Shown: positions 25,691 through 37,699 of the stretch, one piece after another | How positions within the stretch are numbered: position 1 is the first letter of the stretch | Layout of the letters: every line of letters starts with the position of its first letter | DNA from: Arctopsyche grandis | Lineage: Eukaryota > Arthropoda > Insecta > Trichoptera > Hydropsychidae | Assembly (NCBI RefSeq): GCF_051622035.1 | Contig: NC_135360.1 | Coordinates: forward strand, 9,476,001 to 9,540,000 | Length of the DNA: 64,000 nucleotides | Direction of reading: 5' to 3' | Translations under genes and position numbers: made by a program | Notes under the pieces: generated by a model | Databases searched by the model: none | Told to the model about the DNA's origin: nothing | What the model saw: the letters and a program-made list of their open reading frames with translations, nothing else

Positions 25691-26349
25691 AAATTAGATT
25701 TTTTTTAAACTGTTTCTTTCGTATCTTTCCCTTTTATTATAATGACAAATGAATTTCATAGTACTAAAAAATAGATTAACATAATTTTCAGTATTAAGAT
25801 TAATTATGTAACTGGGCTAACGTAAAATATCAAAAATTTTGGTCGGAATGAAACGTGACAATGAAACAAACCAATATAAAAATTTGGCAACAATTGCTTT
25901 ATTAATACTGTCTATTATTACTATTACCGTATATTGCGAAATCATTCAGTGTAGTCTACTTTATTAAAAATAAATTTAGAAACCAGCCGACATACGCAAA
26001 CTTAGAAGCAGCAATGCGGCTTTCATTTGAAGAAAGAAGTTTTGAGCAATTTCATTTATATTATGTATTATTAAATAAATAGATACCAAAATGTAAAAAT
26101 TTCTTTTATTTTATAAATCAATTAATGCATTTTCTTGTAACTTTAATTTATTTGATTAAATTTGGTGCGGCCACCACACATTTCCATGGGACCACTTGTG
26201 CGGTAAAATTTCGCCTGAGAACCACTCATCTATACTATACAAGATATGTACAGTAAAACCAAAAAAAAACAGACAGGTTCAGACGATATAAGAGACCTGG
26301 ACGTTTCCAAGTTCATTCATAAAAATAGTGGTTTTACCCCCAATTCTCC

Positions 26350-26426
26350 AAGGATATTGAGTTTAATTGGTTGGTCATCTAGAACAATGTTCTTTTGATG
26401 ACCAACCAATTAAACTCAATATCCTT
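26350..26426. repeat. perfect 30-bp inverted repeat (hairpin)
   Basis: The arms 26350-26379 and 26397-26426 are exact reverse complements (AAGGATATTGAGTTTAATTG... left, CAATTAAACTCAATATCCTT right) around a 17-base loop. The pairing stops sharply at both outer ends. Possible explanations are a recent inverted duplication, a foldback transposon or a hairpin RNA. Confidence 0.95.
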
Positions 26427-26668
26427 GAAGAAATAAATACATATGGCAGTCTCAAAGATAATAGAACAAAAGACCTAGCTCTATGCGGACCGAAGCTATA
26501 ACTGCTATCCCCTAATTATATTTTTCGGGTGTGTTACAATTGTAACTTGCAACAGCAATCCACAAGTATACAAGACAACCTAAATGCATTTTTAAAAGTA
26601 CGATCTCTTGTTTCTTTTGGCCGCCTGTGTACGTTGCACACATTTGTACATATGGAAGGCACGAGTTT

Positions 26669-27039
26669 GGTGCAAACGATCGAAAAGCGCCAGACAGATT
26701 GAACCACAGATTAACTGGATGGCTGCTTTAAACGTAATTCTCGACTTCACGAATGAAAAATTGCACATCAGATGACGAGTAACCTTTCGATGTGCACAGA
26801 TGCAATTATTAAAATGGTAATTATTAAAATTGAGTTGGATCTCTCTGGCGAGTTTTTAATAATTTAATAAGGAAAAATTCGGAACTAAAGTATCAGAATC
26901 ACAGAACGTATACAGGGTAGGTATGTCGGGACTTCGGGTAGATTTCGCTTAGTGTAAGTGCGAGCAGTGCGCACGCATAAGGTACACGTGTTGTTAATCT
27001 ATGGTTCAGTCTGTCTGGCGTTTTTCGATCGTTTGCACC
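26669..27039. repeat. inverted repeat pair, 47-bp arms
   Basis: The arms 26669-26715 and 26993-27039 match as reverse complements at 44 of 47 bases (GGTGCAAACGATCGAAAA... outward). Outside both arms sits the same-orientation word GGAAGGCACGA (26654-26664 and 27045-27055). It looks like a small TIR element or foldback insertion with flanking direct repeats. Confidence 0.75.
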
Positions 27040-27094
27040 GCATCGGGAAGGCACGACACGGCTCTGCCTACTACATATATGCACAATATACCGA

Positions 27095-27215
27095 GTCACA
27101 ATGCTGTATGAGGCAGTGAAAATGTCAAGACGCTCAGACAGCGTGTTAAGTTTCATTTATTACAAGTACAACCCTCACATTATATATGTACATTTAATTA
27201 AAAGACAATTCCAAT
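27095..27215 (+). repeat. interspersed repeat family E, copy 2
   Basis: GTCACAATGCTGTATGAGGC, then GTCAAGACGCTCAGACAGCG, then TTTAATTAAAAGAC, in the same order as in 23818-24065. Confidence 0.6.
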
Positions 27216-27219
27216 TAAG

Positions 27220-29640
27220 AAATATCTTAGTTAATTAAAAACAAAATTCTATCCACACAAACAAAAAAAAAAAAACACCTACTCAATTTTAAACTCCAAA
27301 CATTTTAATACGAATCATAAAAATACTAAAAAAAAAAAATGAAAACTCATTTTCCGCACAGTTGTACAATTCGAGTAAAACTCGTCAAAACGCGCGTCAC
27401 ACACAGCCACCCTACCCTATATTTTTTCATTCCAAAAAAAAAAAAAACAAAAAATAATAAAACAAAAAAAAAATACACACCTTCATACACAAACACGTAC
27501 AAGCAGAAAAGCAGACCTGCGTAAAATATACGCCAACTTTTCAAACCCCAATTTTTGACGGATGGCGTAATACGAACGTAAAGTTGTGTAACGAATTGCG
27601 CGCAGAAAGCGCGAACTGCTGCTACATTATAAATCTGTTACGATTTAACGATCGCCACTATGTTATAATACCTACACAATACGAGTACATCCATCTTCCA
27701 TATATACCTACATACACACATAAGTACCTCGTACACACACACACACAGTATATAATATAATATCAAACATAAATTAGTGCAAACGTTAAAATTCGCAAAC
27801 TAATTAGATTTTTTATAACAACGGTGAAAATATACATACATATATGATACGTATGTTTGTATGTGTACATACATACATATAGTTGGGGGTCGGTATGTAC
27901 ACATTCCGTAATTGCGCATTTTTTCAGTGAATTTTTCGTGTGGCACGCGGCGTGTGGTCCGGGAAATAAAAAGTAATTATGCGCATATACGCGGCGCGGC
28001 AATAACGACCAGGTGCTGTATATATATGTACATATAATATACAACCGCAATAATAATGCCGCACGAGCATCTTCTCTTGTGATGATACGTCGCGTTGTCC
28101 TGTTGTTCGGGAAGTTCGTAGCTTCGCCCGATGGGTCTAAGCCACAATACAATTTCAAAAAAAAAAGATAACTGGTAATATACCTACTAGTGTTGTGCCC
28201 GTTGATATTTCAACGATTTTTTTTTTGGAAATTAACCACACTCAAGACTATTATCAATAGCAGTTTCAACATGCACAGCCGTTGCGGTCAATTCGCATAA
28301 ATGTACATACATGTATGTACACTATATAATACTCTGCTCATTATTTATTGCTGCCTTCGCATGTCTCTCCCCCACTCCACCCCTCACGCTGCCCTTTTAT
28401 TCCAACCCCACGCGCTCGCCCGGCCGTACCCGTGCAAATGATCTTTTACTTTATGATAACTGTAATATCTATTTTTTAACATCAATATTTACTTATCCAT
28501 GCAAAGCATAAGAATAAATACCGACGTCCAATTTCTCGTGACCCGTTTTCTCAACTTTTCGTCCGCTTGAACGGGAGTTTTGTATACATTTATGTAATAT
28601 CTTTAATATACGAGACATATTATGATCATTCATCTGATTTTTAAGCTATTAGCACCTTTAAAATATTTAAAAACGTTTAAAAATTAATTTTTGCTATATT
28701 TTTTAATAGTTTAATGTTTATCTCGTAAAATAAGTATACCTATATAAACAACTCGACGACAAGATACACTGAAAAAGTTGGGAAAACGAGTCTACAGAAA
28801 TTTCAAGTTGGTGGTACGAGGTGACCCTATGAAAAAAATTCTTATTTTTTGCTATCGATAGATTAAAAATCATTAATGAATAGTTCAGTTTTTAAGATTT
28901 CACACAATTTTTTTTTTTTTCACGAAATGACCAAGTTAAAGGATTGATTATTTCAAAAATTTGTAAAAAAAAAAAATTGAATTTTCAACATTGGTAAATT
29001 CTTCGTTTAAATTATCATATATACATATGTACATACATACATACATAGATATGTAGTAGACGGTAATCGAACTTTTATCTAATAACTTTTTTAGTAAGAT
29101 AATGGAATTGATGGATTATTTTAATATTTATTGATGGATAATGGAATTGATGGATGGACTTTTTTAGTAGGATAATGGAATTGATGTTTTATAACTATTA
29201 TAAAACATTTTTATTAAAAATGTTTTAAAATAGTTGACCTCTTGTATTATTTTGCAATTTTGTACCTCTTGTAAAATTTTGACAAACGGTTCCCAAAAAA
29301 CGGCTCTCCACTGCATACATCCCTTCCATTTTTAAATACATACATACATACATTCACAATATTTCGATTTAGATCAAATATAATACATACTACAAATAAC
29401 GGAGTGAAGCTAATAAAAAGCTTCTAAAATAAAAAAAATCGGAAAATGGATACCTGAATGAAAAAGCACTGTACGTATGAAATTATTGAAATGGATTTCT
29501 TTTATCTAGATTGAGTCTACTTACGCCATAATTATAGAAAAAAAATGAAAAATTACAGTAGTGAATAAACTGGAAAAGTTGAAAAATTATACATAATTAA
29601 AAATCTATAATTCATATAGTAGAGATCGATATATGTACAT
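27220..29640. other. intergenic, no gene seen
   Basis: Poly-A-rich stretches at 27.26-27.48 kb, ACATACAT simple sequence, and a local duplication of GATAATGGAATTGATGGAT at 29098-29190. Open frames here have no recognisable domain. Confidence 0.45.
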
Positions 29641-29644
29641 ATGT

Positions 29645-30265
<621 letters not shown>

Positions 30266-30271
30266 CGATAT

Positions 30272-30352
30272 GGCTAAACATGTTAAACATGGCTAATCTA
30301 ACGATATGTTAAACATGGATAATCTAACGATATGTTAAACATGGTTAATCTA
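30272..30352. repeat. 26-bp minisatellite, about 3 copies
   Basis: The unit GGATAATCTAACGATATGTT followed by AAACAT repeats nearly three times with a few base changes. Confidence 0.85.
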
Positions 30353-30744
30353 ATACTAAACACTTTATTAAATTTATTTGAATATATTAATTTGTTTTTT
30401 TATTAAATTTAACGTCACGGATTCTACCACCCAAACTTTACATAGTTACATACATTAAACCTTACAAAGTCTCTTTCGAAATTATATATTAGATGAATGC
30501 TTGAAATAAATATATAGTATGAAATAATCCTTACTAAATTTTAGCTTTTGATATTAGAAGATTTTCTTCACTTAAAACACGAGTTTAAATAGTAAATAAA
30601 TAAAATAATTTGGATTCAAAGCATTAAATATGTATATACATATGTATAGTTTCAGTATTCCGATATATTTATAAATCATTCAAAAAAGTGTTTTTCAAAG
30701 GGATGACTATATATAAATATAAAATATGTACATATATAAATGTA

Positions 30745-31095
30745 CATTCGAAACTTCAATTTCAAGAATGCACAATGCAAATGCGTGTTAATAAGATAAA
30801 ATAACTTCTACTACATTTACAAATACGAACGTTTTTCTGTCCGTTATGCAAATCTATAGTATTCAATTTAAAATCAGCAGATCTGTTAGATGTATCTCAT
30901 GATATATCGAAACTTAAACATCAATTCCAAGAATGTAAACTAGTTAATCATTGTCTAATAAGAGGTTAGTAAAAGAGAACGTTTGCTTGTCTGTTATTGA
31001 AATCTACAATATTTAATTTAAAATTTGTTATACATATGTATCACATGATATTCCGAAACTTAGACAACGATTCCAAGAATGTAGATAAGATAAAA
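30745..31095. repeat. diverged tandem duplication, unit about 170-190 bp
   Basis: Two successive blocks share, in order: ACGTTT(T/G)(T/C)(T/C)TGTC, TTAAATC-type AT runs, ATGTATC(T/A)CATGATAT, CGAAACTTA and ATTCCAAGAATGTA. A partial third block starts at the left. Unit boundaries are approximate. Confidence 0.6.
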
Positions 31096-31099
31096 TATT

Positions 31100-31630
31100 T
31101 TCTGCTGTTAAATATATTAAAGCCGTTATAAAGGTCAACGAATTTGACCCTTAAAACCCTCAACATGAAACTTCCAACCCTCTAACGAATAAAATCGGAT
31201 AACCAAGGGAGTGCTATAAGTGCTATCACCCTCTCTTGGATGAATTAAATTTCATACATATACATATGTACGTTACATACTTTTTTCTTTAATTTTTCAT
31301 ATGTAAATACATTATTCAGAACAGATTCCGATTTCTATATAATATGCATATGTCAGTTCTTTCTATTCTAATTTTATATAATTGCACGATTGCTTCTATT
31401 TCAACCCTTTCAGGTAGATCGATTAAGTTTAATGCAAGATGAAAGTGACCTTTCGCGCTATTGTCTATGCAAAAAATAATTTCCTACAATTTATGGCTTT
31501 AAACAATATCTTTTCATGTGTTATTGTTACTGTATTTTAATTTAAATAATCCCCCCTTGACCATTTTCTGAAGTGCGGAGAACAAGTCAGTTGTTCAACT
31601 TTGTATATTGGGCGCATCACCGCATCTTGT
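31100..31630. other. intergenic, no gene seen
   Basis: AT-rich with no recognisable feature. Confidence 0.5.
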
Positions 31631-31633
31631 ATG

Positions 31634-32012
31634 TATATAAAACCGAAACGTCGTCTGTAATTCGTTTCTGATTGGCTGTCCTCAAAGTCGTTTTTGATTG
31701 GCTGGATTGGTCAAAGACGTTTGTTATTGGTCGGTCGTTAAATAATATTCATTTTTTTCGATTCAAATATCTTATATATAAAATTGAAACGTCGTGTGTA
31801 ATTCGTTTCTGATTAACTGTCGTCAAAGTCGTTTCCGATTGGCTGAATTGGTCAAAGACGTTTGTGATTGGTCGGTCGTTTAATAAAATTAATATTATTT
31901 TCGATTCAACTAAATTTAATAAAAAAACAAATTTTCCATGGTTCGACGTTATTCTCAATACATACTTGACTGCATTTCCATTTACCGAGCGAAGCCGAAC
32001 TGCACCAATAAA
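31634..32012 (+). mobile_element. Helitron-like element with duplicated 5' module
   Basis: The 5' module TATATAAAAC.GAAACGTCGT, with GTAATTCGTTTCTGATT and GACGTTTGT.ATTGGTCGGT, occurs twice (from 31634 and from 31774). A single 3' part follows: TGGTTCGACGTTATTCTCAA, then ACCGAGCGAAGCCGAAC. The same 3' module ends the copies at 2280 and 15824. Confidence 0.6.
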
Positions 32013-32636
32013 TAGTCTTCTATATTTATAAAAATTACCTTAAAAGGAAAAACCTAAATTATTCCAGCATCTACAAACTTAAAATCCAATACAAATTCAA
32101 AAATGAACATACATCGCCATACAAAGCCATCGAAGTGTTATATGAACAGTAAACTAATTTAATTTACAGTGTCCACATTCAAAATTAATGCCGATTCCGA
32201 ATGCAGTATTTCATTTATGAAGAATCACCAAATTTTCTATATGCTACATTCGGAGCAAACCGATACGGATGCATATACATATGAAGTAATAAAATTAAGA
32301 AGACAAAATGTATGTAGCCCGTGTGGGTTAGTTTCATTAAGCAAAAATACTGTCAATAATAACTTACGATTACAATTCGACGTGTGAAAATGTGAATGTT
32401 CGCAGGCAAAGAGCCAACTGGTTTTTTTTTTCGTTAAACATATCAAGCGGATTCATTTGTTTTATTTTTTATTCAAAAAAATAATTAAATAAAAACATCG
32501 ATTTTATATACGCGTTGTGCACGATATTTTATCTTCAACGTAATGGCAGACGATACATTAACGCATATTGATGACCAAAATGAGCAATATGGCAAAGTAT
32601 GAAAACGATCGGATAAGAGATATAAAAAATGACTTC
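32013..32636. other. intergenic, no gene seen
   Basis: A block at 32.33-32.46 kb (TTCGTTAAACATATCAAG-like, then GGATTCATTTGTTTTATTTT) partly recurs at 33.35-33.44 kb, on the far side of the MITE. This suggests an older local duplication. Confidence 0.45.
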
Positions 32637-32640
32637 TTAA

Positions 32641-33315
32641 GGGGGTATTCTAGTCTAGAAATTTGAAAAAATCTAATTTTTTTCTTTCATATTTTCAAAG
32701 CTTAAACCTTTAAGAATATGTCCTTAAGAGGATTTTTCAAAATTCAAATTATTTTCGGAGATATAGCTGCTTTAGTGACGTGGCATCAGACCGGTGCGTA
32801 AGTTAACCCGAAACTTTTTCGAGAAAAAGCGCGTTTTTCTCGAAACTACTTTTTTCGAGACGGTTGACATGATATCTCAAGTTCTACTCGCCCAATTTAT
32901 TTGAAATTTGGTGTGAACATTCTCTATACATTCCTCTATCGCATGAACTAGAACTATGACAAAATTTTTACTATTTTTAAAAAATTCGGAAAAGTCAAAA
33001 AAACTGTAAAAAAACAGACTTTTATGTCAAACAGCCGCTATTTCGCGAAAAAATTTTTATTTGACTTTTCCGTAGTTCATTTGTTTGGATTAAGAATTAA
33101 TTTGCTTTTTTGATTTTGGATTTGGAATTGGAGGGTTGGAATCGTGTCAACCAGGGCGCACCATTTGAATTTTTTCCTTTGATTTTTTTTTTTATGTATT
33201 CTTCAAACATTAATAAATATTTGGTAAAGTAATGGCTACTAAAAATATTTTTTGTTTTTTTTTATTGCACCTGAAAAAATACCTAAAATTCATGCCTCTA
33301 GACTAGAATACCCCC
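32641..33315. mobile_element. TTAA-flanked MITE (piggyBac-type)
   Basis: The ends GGGGGTATTCTAGTCTAGA and TCTAGACTAGAATACCCCC are perfect 19-bp inverted repeats. TTAA flanks both sides (32637-32640 and 33316-33319), the target-site signature of piggyBac elements. The 675-bp interior has no transposase. It contains AAAAAGCGCGTTTTTCTCGA and poly-T stretches. Confidence 0.9.
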
Positions 33316-33479
33316 TTAAACGAAAACCATGTGAACTGTATAAGAGGTATGTACAAAATGAGAATGTTCAGATGCAATAAGCCAAATTTCTTTAGGCATA
33401 TAAAGAGGATTCATTTGTTTTTTTTTTATTTTAATTCAAAAAAAGAATGAAGTAATTATATTTGAATAATCTGATGGTG

Positions 33480-34420
33480 CTGTTTATGTATACAAGAGGG
33501 GGTAGTCGGTAGTATCTGCAGGCGAGATGAGAAGAGGGGGTGAGTGGACGGGGGTCGAGGGGAGATCGCAGGCTGCAGTGCAGAGGGAGGAGGGGGGGTT
33601 GAGAACGTACCTGAACGTGAACGTGAACGTGAACGTGAACGGTAGCCGGCGTGCTGGTTGTGGAAAGTCGCTGATGTGAGAGTAGGAGCGGTAGCGGGCA
33701 GTGCATGGCGGTGCGCCCTTGCCGGTGTGTTGCCGTGTTATGGCAATGTGTCGAACGTCGCGTGTATCGAGTCTCGTGTATCGTGTATCGTGAGCCGTGT
33801 CGCTACCGGTGCGGTGTCGGGCGTCTGGTGACGGAGGATCCGCGCGCCACCGACCGCCACCGAAGCGCGACCGCCACTGACACCTGCCGCGCCCCGCCGC
33901 ATGCGGAAAACGCTCCCCCACCCCACCCCACCCCCACCTCCTCCTCCTCACCCTGGCCCTCGCCCTCGCCTGCCTCCCACCGCCCCACCTCTCCCCCGCC
34001 GACAAACAATCAATCTCGCCTCTCTTTCCGCCGCACTCGCCGCGTCCCTCTCCCACACGCACGACCCGAAACCCCCCCACCTCCGCCCCAATCCCACTCC
34101 CCACCCCCCGGATCCTCCCGCTCCCACCGCTCCACCTCTCGGCCGCCCTGTTAACACTGCGCTGCCTCCACAAATCTCGATTCGCCAAGAACGTCTTCTT
34201 TTACTACGGCCGACGACGCTCCTCTCCTTTATTTCGTGCAAAAATGCGCGAAAATTCCCCTGCCCCCCCCCCCTCTTCGCCCTTCTCCCTCCGCCCTCGC
34301 CGATGCGATGGTTCCCTTGATCTTGAATTCGTGTGAACCGCGTGAAAATGTTCAAAATTTTGCGTCGAACAAAGGAGTGTGGGACGGCGGAGAAGAGTCG
34401 TTTTGCGAAAAGTGGAAAAT
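33480..34420. promoter_or_regulatory. GC-rich, CG-rich block; possible promoter/5' exon
   Basis: About 900 bp of high GC in an otherwise AT-rich window, with a GAACGT tandem array at 33613-33641 and C-rich runs near 33.9-34.15 kb and 34.26 kb. Open frames of 130-230 codons exist in several frames on both strands at once, as expected where stop codons are rare. They are Arg/Gly- or Pro-rich, so I do not call a protein. The block may mark the 5' end of a gene whose other exons lie elsewhere. Confidence 0.4.
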
Positions 34421-34429
34421 CTGAGGATT

Positions 34430-34890
34430 TTTGTTTGAAATATGTGGCGTTAAGTTGTTGTACACGATAGAATCTGGAACTGAAATTTGTGGCTTAATTA
34501 CACTTTGTCACGTTGATTTTTGCACGCACTTATGTATAAGTATTGTGTATGCGCTAGAAACAAAACTTTACGGCCAATTTATGACGAATGAACTTTTAAA
34601 TGTTGTTTTTCCAACACGACCATACTTTACACATCCGATTATGAGTTGAGTTTCTTGTGTAATTTTCGCGTTGGATAGTAAACGGTAACCTTCAGTGAAA
34701 CATATATTTTTATGAAAAAGTTTAACTGTCTGTCAGTTTCTTAATATATTTGTACGTCGGAATTGGTTATTTGGTCAAATAAGTGAAACGTAAAGGAGGT
34801 TTGTAAAAATGATGAACGACAAATTCATAGCATTAGGGTGAAAACCAGGGCTCGGATAAAAATTTACCGACTCTGGCTACGACGTTTTCG
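34430..34890. other. intergenic, no gene seen
   Basis: No recognisable coding or repeat. Confidence 0.5.
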
Positions 34891-34896
34891 TTATGA

Positions 34897-35010
34897 TTCG
34901 ACTCCAACTCCGACTCCAAACTCTGACTGCAAACTCCGACTCCAAACTCCGACTCCAAACTCCGACTCCAAACTCCGACTCCAAACTCCGACTCCACACT
35001 CCGACTCCAA
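34897..35010. repeat. CTCCGACTCCAAA minisatellite
   Basis: About nine units of 12-13 bp (ACTCCGACTCCAA) with small changes. Isolated units (GACTCCGACTCCACTTG) recur near 35.43 kb. Confidence 0.9.
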
Positions 35011-35014
35011 TTTG

Positions 35015-35465
35015 AACGATTTCAATACGATCAACTTTTCATGCCGACGTATAAAATTATAAGAAATGAAAATATGTAATAGCAATATTCAAAATATATA
35101 AAAAAAAAAAACGTTTTACTGTAACGTATAAATAAATAAAGGAAAATTCACTTAAAATTGACGTGTAACCCAATTTATTGAACTATTGGTAATGAAATAG
35201 GTATAAATATAAAGTAAGCATTTACATTCATAGTGTATATGTATGAATTTCATACACAAACAAATCAATTTAATAAAAGAAAATAAGAGTAAAAAATGGA
35301 AATGAAACTGAAAAAAAATATGAAACTAATCGGTTTTGGCTGCAATACAACAAAATACATGCAATTCAACAATTTTATAAAGGAGTATTTATAAGAAAAT
35401 AGTATAAAGGAGTCAGAGTCAGTTGATTTTAATGACTCCGACTCCACTTGAAATGCTCCGACTGC
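35015..35465. other. intergenic, no gene seen
   Basis: AT-rich. GACTCCGACTCC units near 35.41-35.46 kb echo the minisatellite upstream. Confidence 0.5.
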
Positions 35466-35471
35466 ACAGCT

Positions 35472-35722
35472 CTGGTGAAAACACACAGAAAGGCACGTGG
35501 TACGTGTTTCCTTTTTCAGATAGTTTTGCACGTGTAAAAAAATACTAACATGCATAATTTATTCTATGGCACCCAGGATTAAATCTTTGTGTTGACATAT
35601 GTATGTAGGTTTGACGATGTCGAAGTAATGTAAGAGAAACTTCTAAAAACAGGAGCCCGTGCAGATATTTCACAACGGAATGCCAAGAATGTGTTGGTGC
35701 TGCTGGTGTTTTCGCCCTTAGA
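35472..35722. mobile_element. MITE family F, copy 1
   Basis: The left end GTGAAAACACACAG and the right end TGGTGTTTTCGCCCTTA are inverted relatives of the family terminus TAAGGGCGAAAACACACAGC seen at 40197. GGCACGTGGTACGTG follows the left end, as GCACGTGGCACGTG does in the other copy. The left terminus is eroded. Confidence 0.65.
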
Positions 35723-35724
35723 AT

Positions 35725-36600
35725 AATCATGCACCCGACAAAAATTGCCCTGGTATGAAAATTTTTTGAGTACTGGCAACTTTGTCGATGTCGTCGAGTA
35801 GGTTTACCAACCTACGCTTGACACTTATGCTTTTATTTTTCTCATGCATAAAAGAACATAAAATGACGGCCAAAAAAAATTCATCAAAAATAAATTCGAA
35901 GATGACAGTGATATGAAATATTTCCACTAAAAACTAATGACAGTTTACGTTGTATGTATTGTACATATGCGACAACATTTAGGCTTTTAATTAAGTAATT
36001 AAAATAATACACGAATCACTTTATATTTTATTTTTATATTTCATATTGAAAAGTTGTATTTAATATAATTTTCCAGGCGATTTTTTTTTTTGATGGTTTA
36101 GTTGGCAGGCATGATCTATTTATATCGTGCAATGATTTAATCTGTGGTGCAATCGCAATGTCTGCCTTGCATTCACCGATTTTGTCGCCATGTCTACATT
36201 TTTTGTCGATAATATGTCAGGCTGATAATTTACACCCTTTTTCAACCCCATTGCTGCTATTTTCCAGTTGAAATGTTCGATTAGTCTAACTCATTATGCG
36301 GAAAATTTCACATTTTCCTCAATTTTTTCTCGTTACGGATTTTCTCGTTACGAACTTTATCATTATACCTTCAAATTTGTAAAAACTCCAACACAAATAA
36401 AATAGTCCCATGATTTAAACATGATAAATTGGCTTTATTTACAAAATTTATGTACAAATCAATATCTTCATAATATGTACATATGTACATTCAATAGAGT
36501 TTTCAATTAGTTGAATTAATTTATACAACGCTTCCATATGAAATAAGCATATGGTAGCATTCAGTTTTTCAAAAACTCTTCCTAAGATATAATATGTACC
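35725..36600. other. intergenic, no gene seen
   Basis: AT-rich without recognisable features. Confidence 0.5.
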
Positions 36601-36634
36601 TCACTTTATGTATGTACATCATCATTATCATCAT

Positions 36635-36995
36635 CATCTTCATCTACAGCCATTCACCATTCACTGCTGGAAAAAGGCCTCTCCAACACGCTTCCACTCG
36701 TCTCTGTTTTGCGCAACTCTCATCCATCTCACTCCACACATTTTCCTAATTTCGTCTACCCATCTTCCCTGCGGTCATCCTTTTGCCTTTTTGCATTCTC
36801 TCGGGTATCATTCAAGCATTTCTTTTGTCCAACTTTCGTCCATTCTTCTAGCCACGTGGCCCGCCCATTGCTATTTCAATCTCTTTAATCTATCCACTAT
36901 GTCCACTACCCTTGTCATACTTCTCACCCACGTGTTCGGCTTCCTGTATTTCCTAGTTATGCCAAGCATACAGCGTTCCATATTTCTTTGAGGGA
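36635..36995 (-). mobile_element. RTE-type LINE 3' end
   Basis: On the minus strand the translation runs NMERCMLGITRKYRKPNTWV, then a frame interrupted by stops: WAGHVARRMDESWTKEMLE, PQGRWVDEIRKMCGVRWMRV, AQNRDEWKRVGEAFFQQ. This is the conserved end of RTE/BovB reverse transcriptases, followed by ATGATGATGATAATGATGATG as the 3' tail. Stops show it is inactive. Confidence 0.85.
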
Positions 36996-37044
36996 ATGGA
37001 TTTTGTGAAGCATCTTCTCGTTTATAAATTTCGTTTATAAATAT

Positions 37045-37690
37045 TTTGAATTGATTCATGATTTGGTGAAAACGCTAGAACCTGTAAATATAGCGGTCGA
37101 ATCATTTTGTCGTCGTGATGCAACACTTCTCTCAGCTGACACGACTATAAATTTTATGATTAGCAATTTAAGAAACAGCAATTTAGCAATTCAACTGAAG
37201 GATTCACTTGCTCGACTCATGTTTCTTCTTTATTCCAGTTTTTGCATAAGGGCGAACAGGACGAACATGAATAAAAACCCATTGTTAAATTTTGTGCGCT
37301 TAAACGAAACATCAATAATAAACCTGGTTGTTAGCATGTCCAAATCATTAGATAATACTTCAGAGCCAGATACAGAAACACATGTAATAGACGATGACAT
37401 AGAAGACGAACTACATAAAAGTTGAACAGTCCTAGCAAGAAAAACTTAATAAAGCAATTAACAAAGAATTAAATTCTAGCACTCAAACAAAACTCTAACA
37501 AATTTAGTCAAAAAAGAGATTCAAAATTTTAGAATTGATTAAAATTTAAGCTACATACCACCCGCTAGTGTGGAATTTGAACGTGTTTTTTCAGCATGCG
37601 GAATAGTCGCGACTAAAATAAGATCATCTTTGGATGATGAAAGCGTAAGCATTTTAAGTTTACTTCTATCTCATTTTAAAACTAATAATA
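37045..37690 (+). pseudogene. hAT transposase C-terminal remnant
   Basis: An open frame at 37051-37425 includes LEPVNIAVESFCRRDATLLS, a phrase typical of hAT transposases just before the dimerisation region. After stops, 37560-37680 encodes a segment beginning PPASVEFERVFSACGIVATK, then RSSLDDESVSILSLLLSHF, the hAT C-terminal dimerisation motif. The N-terminal half and ends are not found. It differs from the remnant at 24-26 kb. Confidence 0.8.
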
Positions 37691-37699
37691 ATAATTAAA

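Larger units (their letters stand above)
24298..26227 (+). mobile_element. degenerate hAT transposon with readable ends
   Basis: Left end TAGTGGTTCTCAA; the reverse complement of the right end is GAGTGGTTCTCAG. Flanks ATCTATAT (24290-24297) and ATCTATAC (26228-26235) match at 7 of 8 bases, consistent with the 8-bp hAT target duplication. Inside are a (TA)n tract and a broken transposase on the same strand. The 1.9-kb length is less than an intact hAT, so internal sequence has been lost. Confidence 0.75.

Noticed and set aside
33484-34355. Open frames of 130-234 codons on both strands
   Set aside because: They overlap in several frames of a GC-rich block where stops are rare, are Arg/Gly- or Pro-rich, and match no domain.
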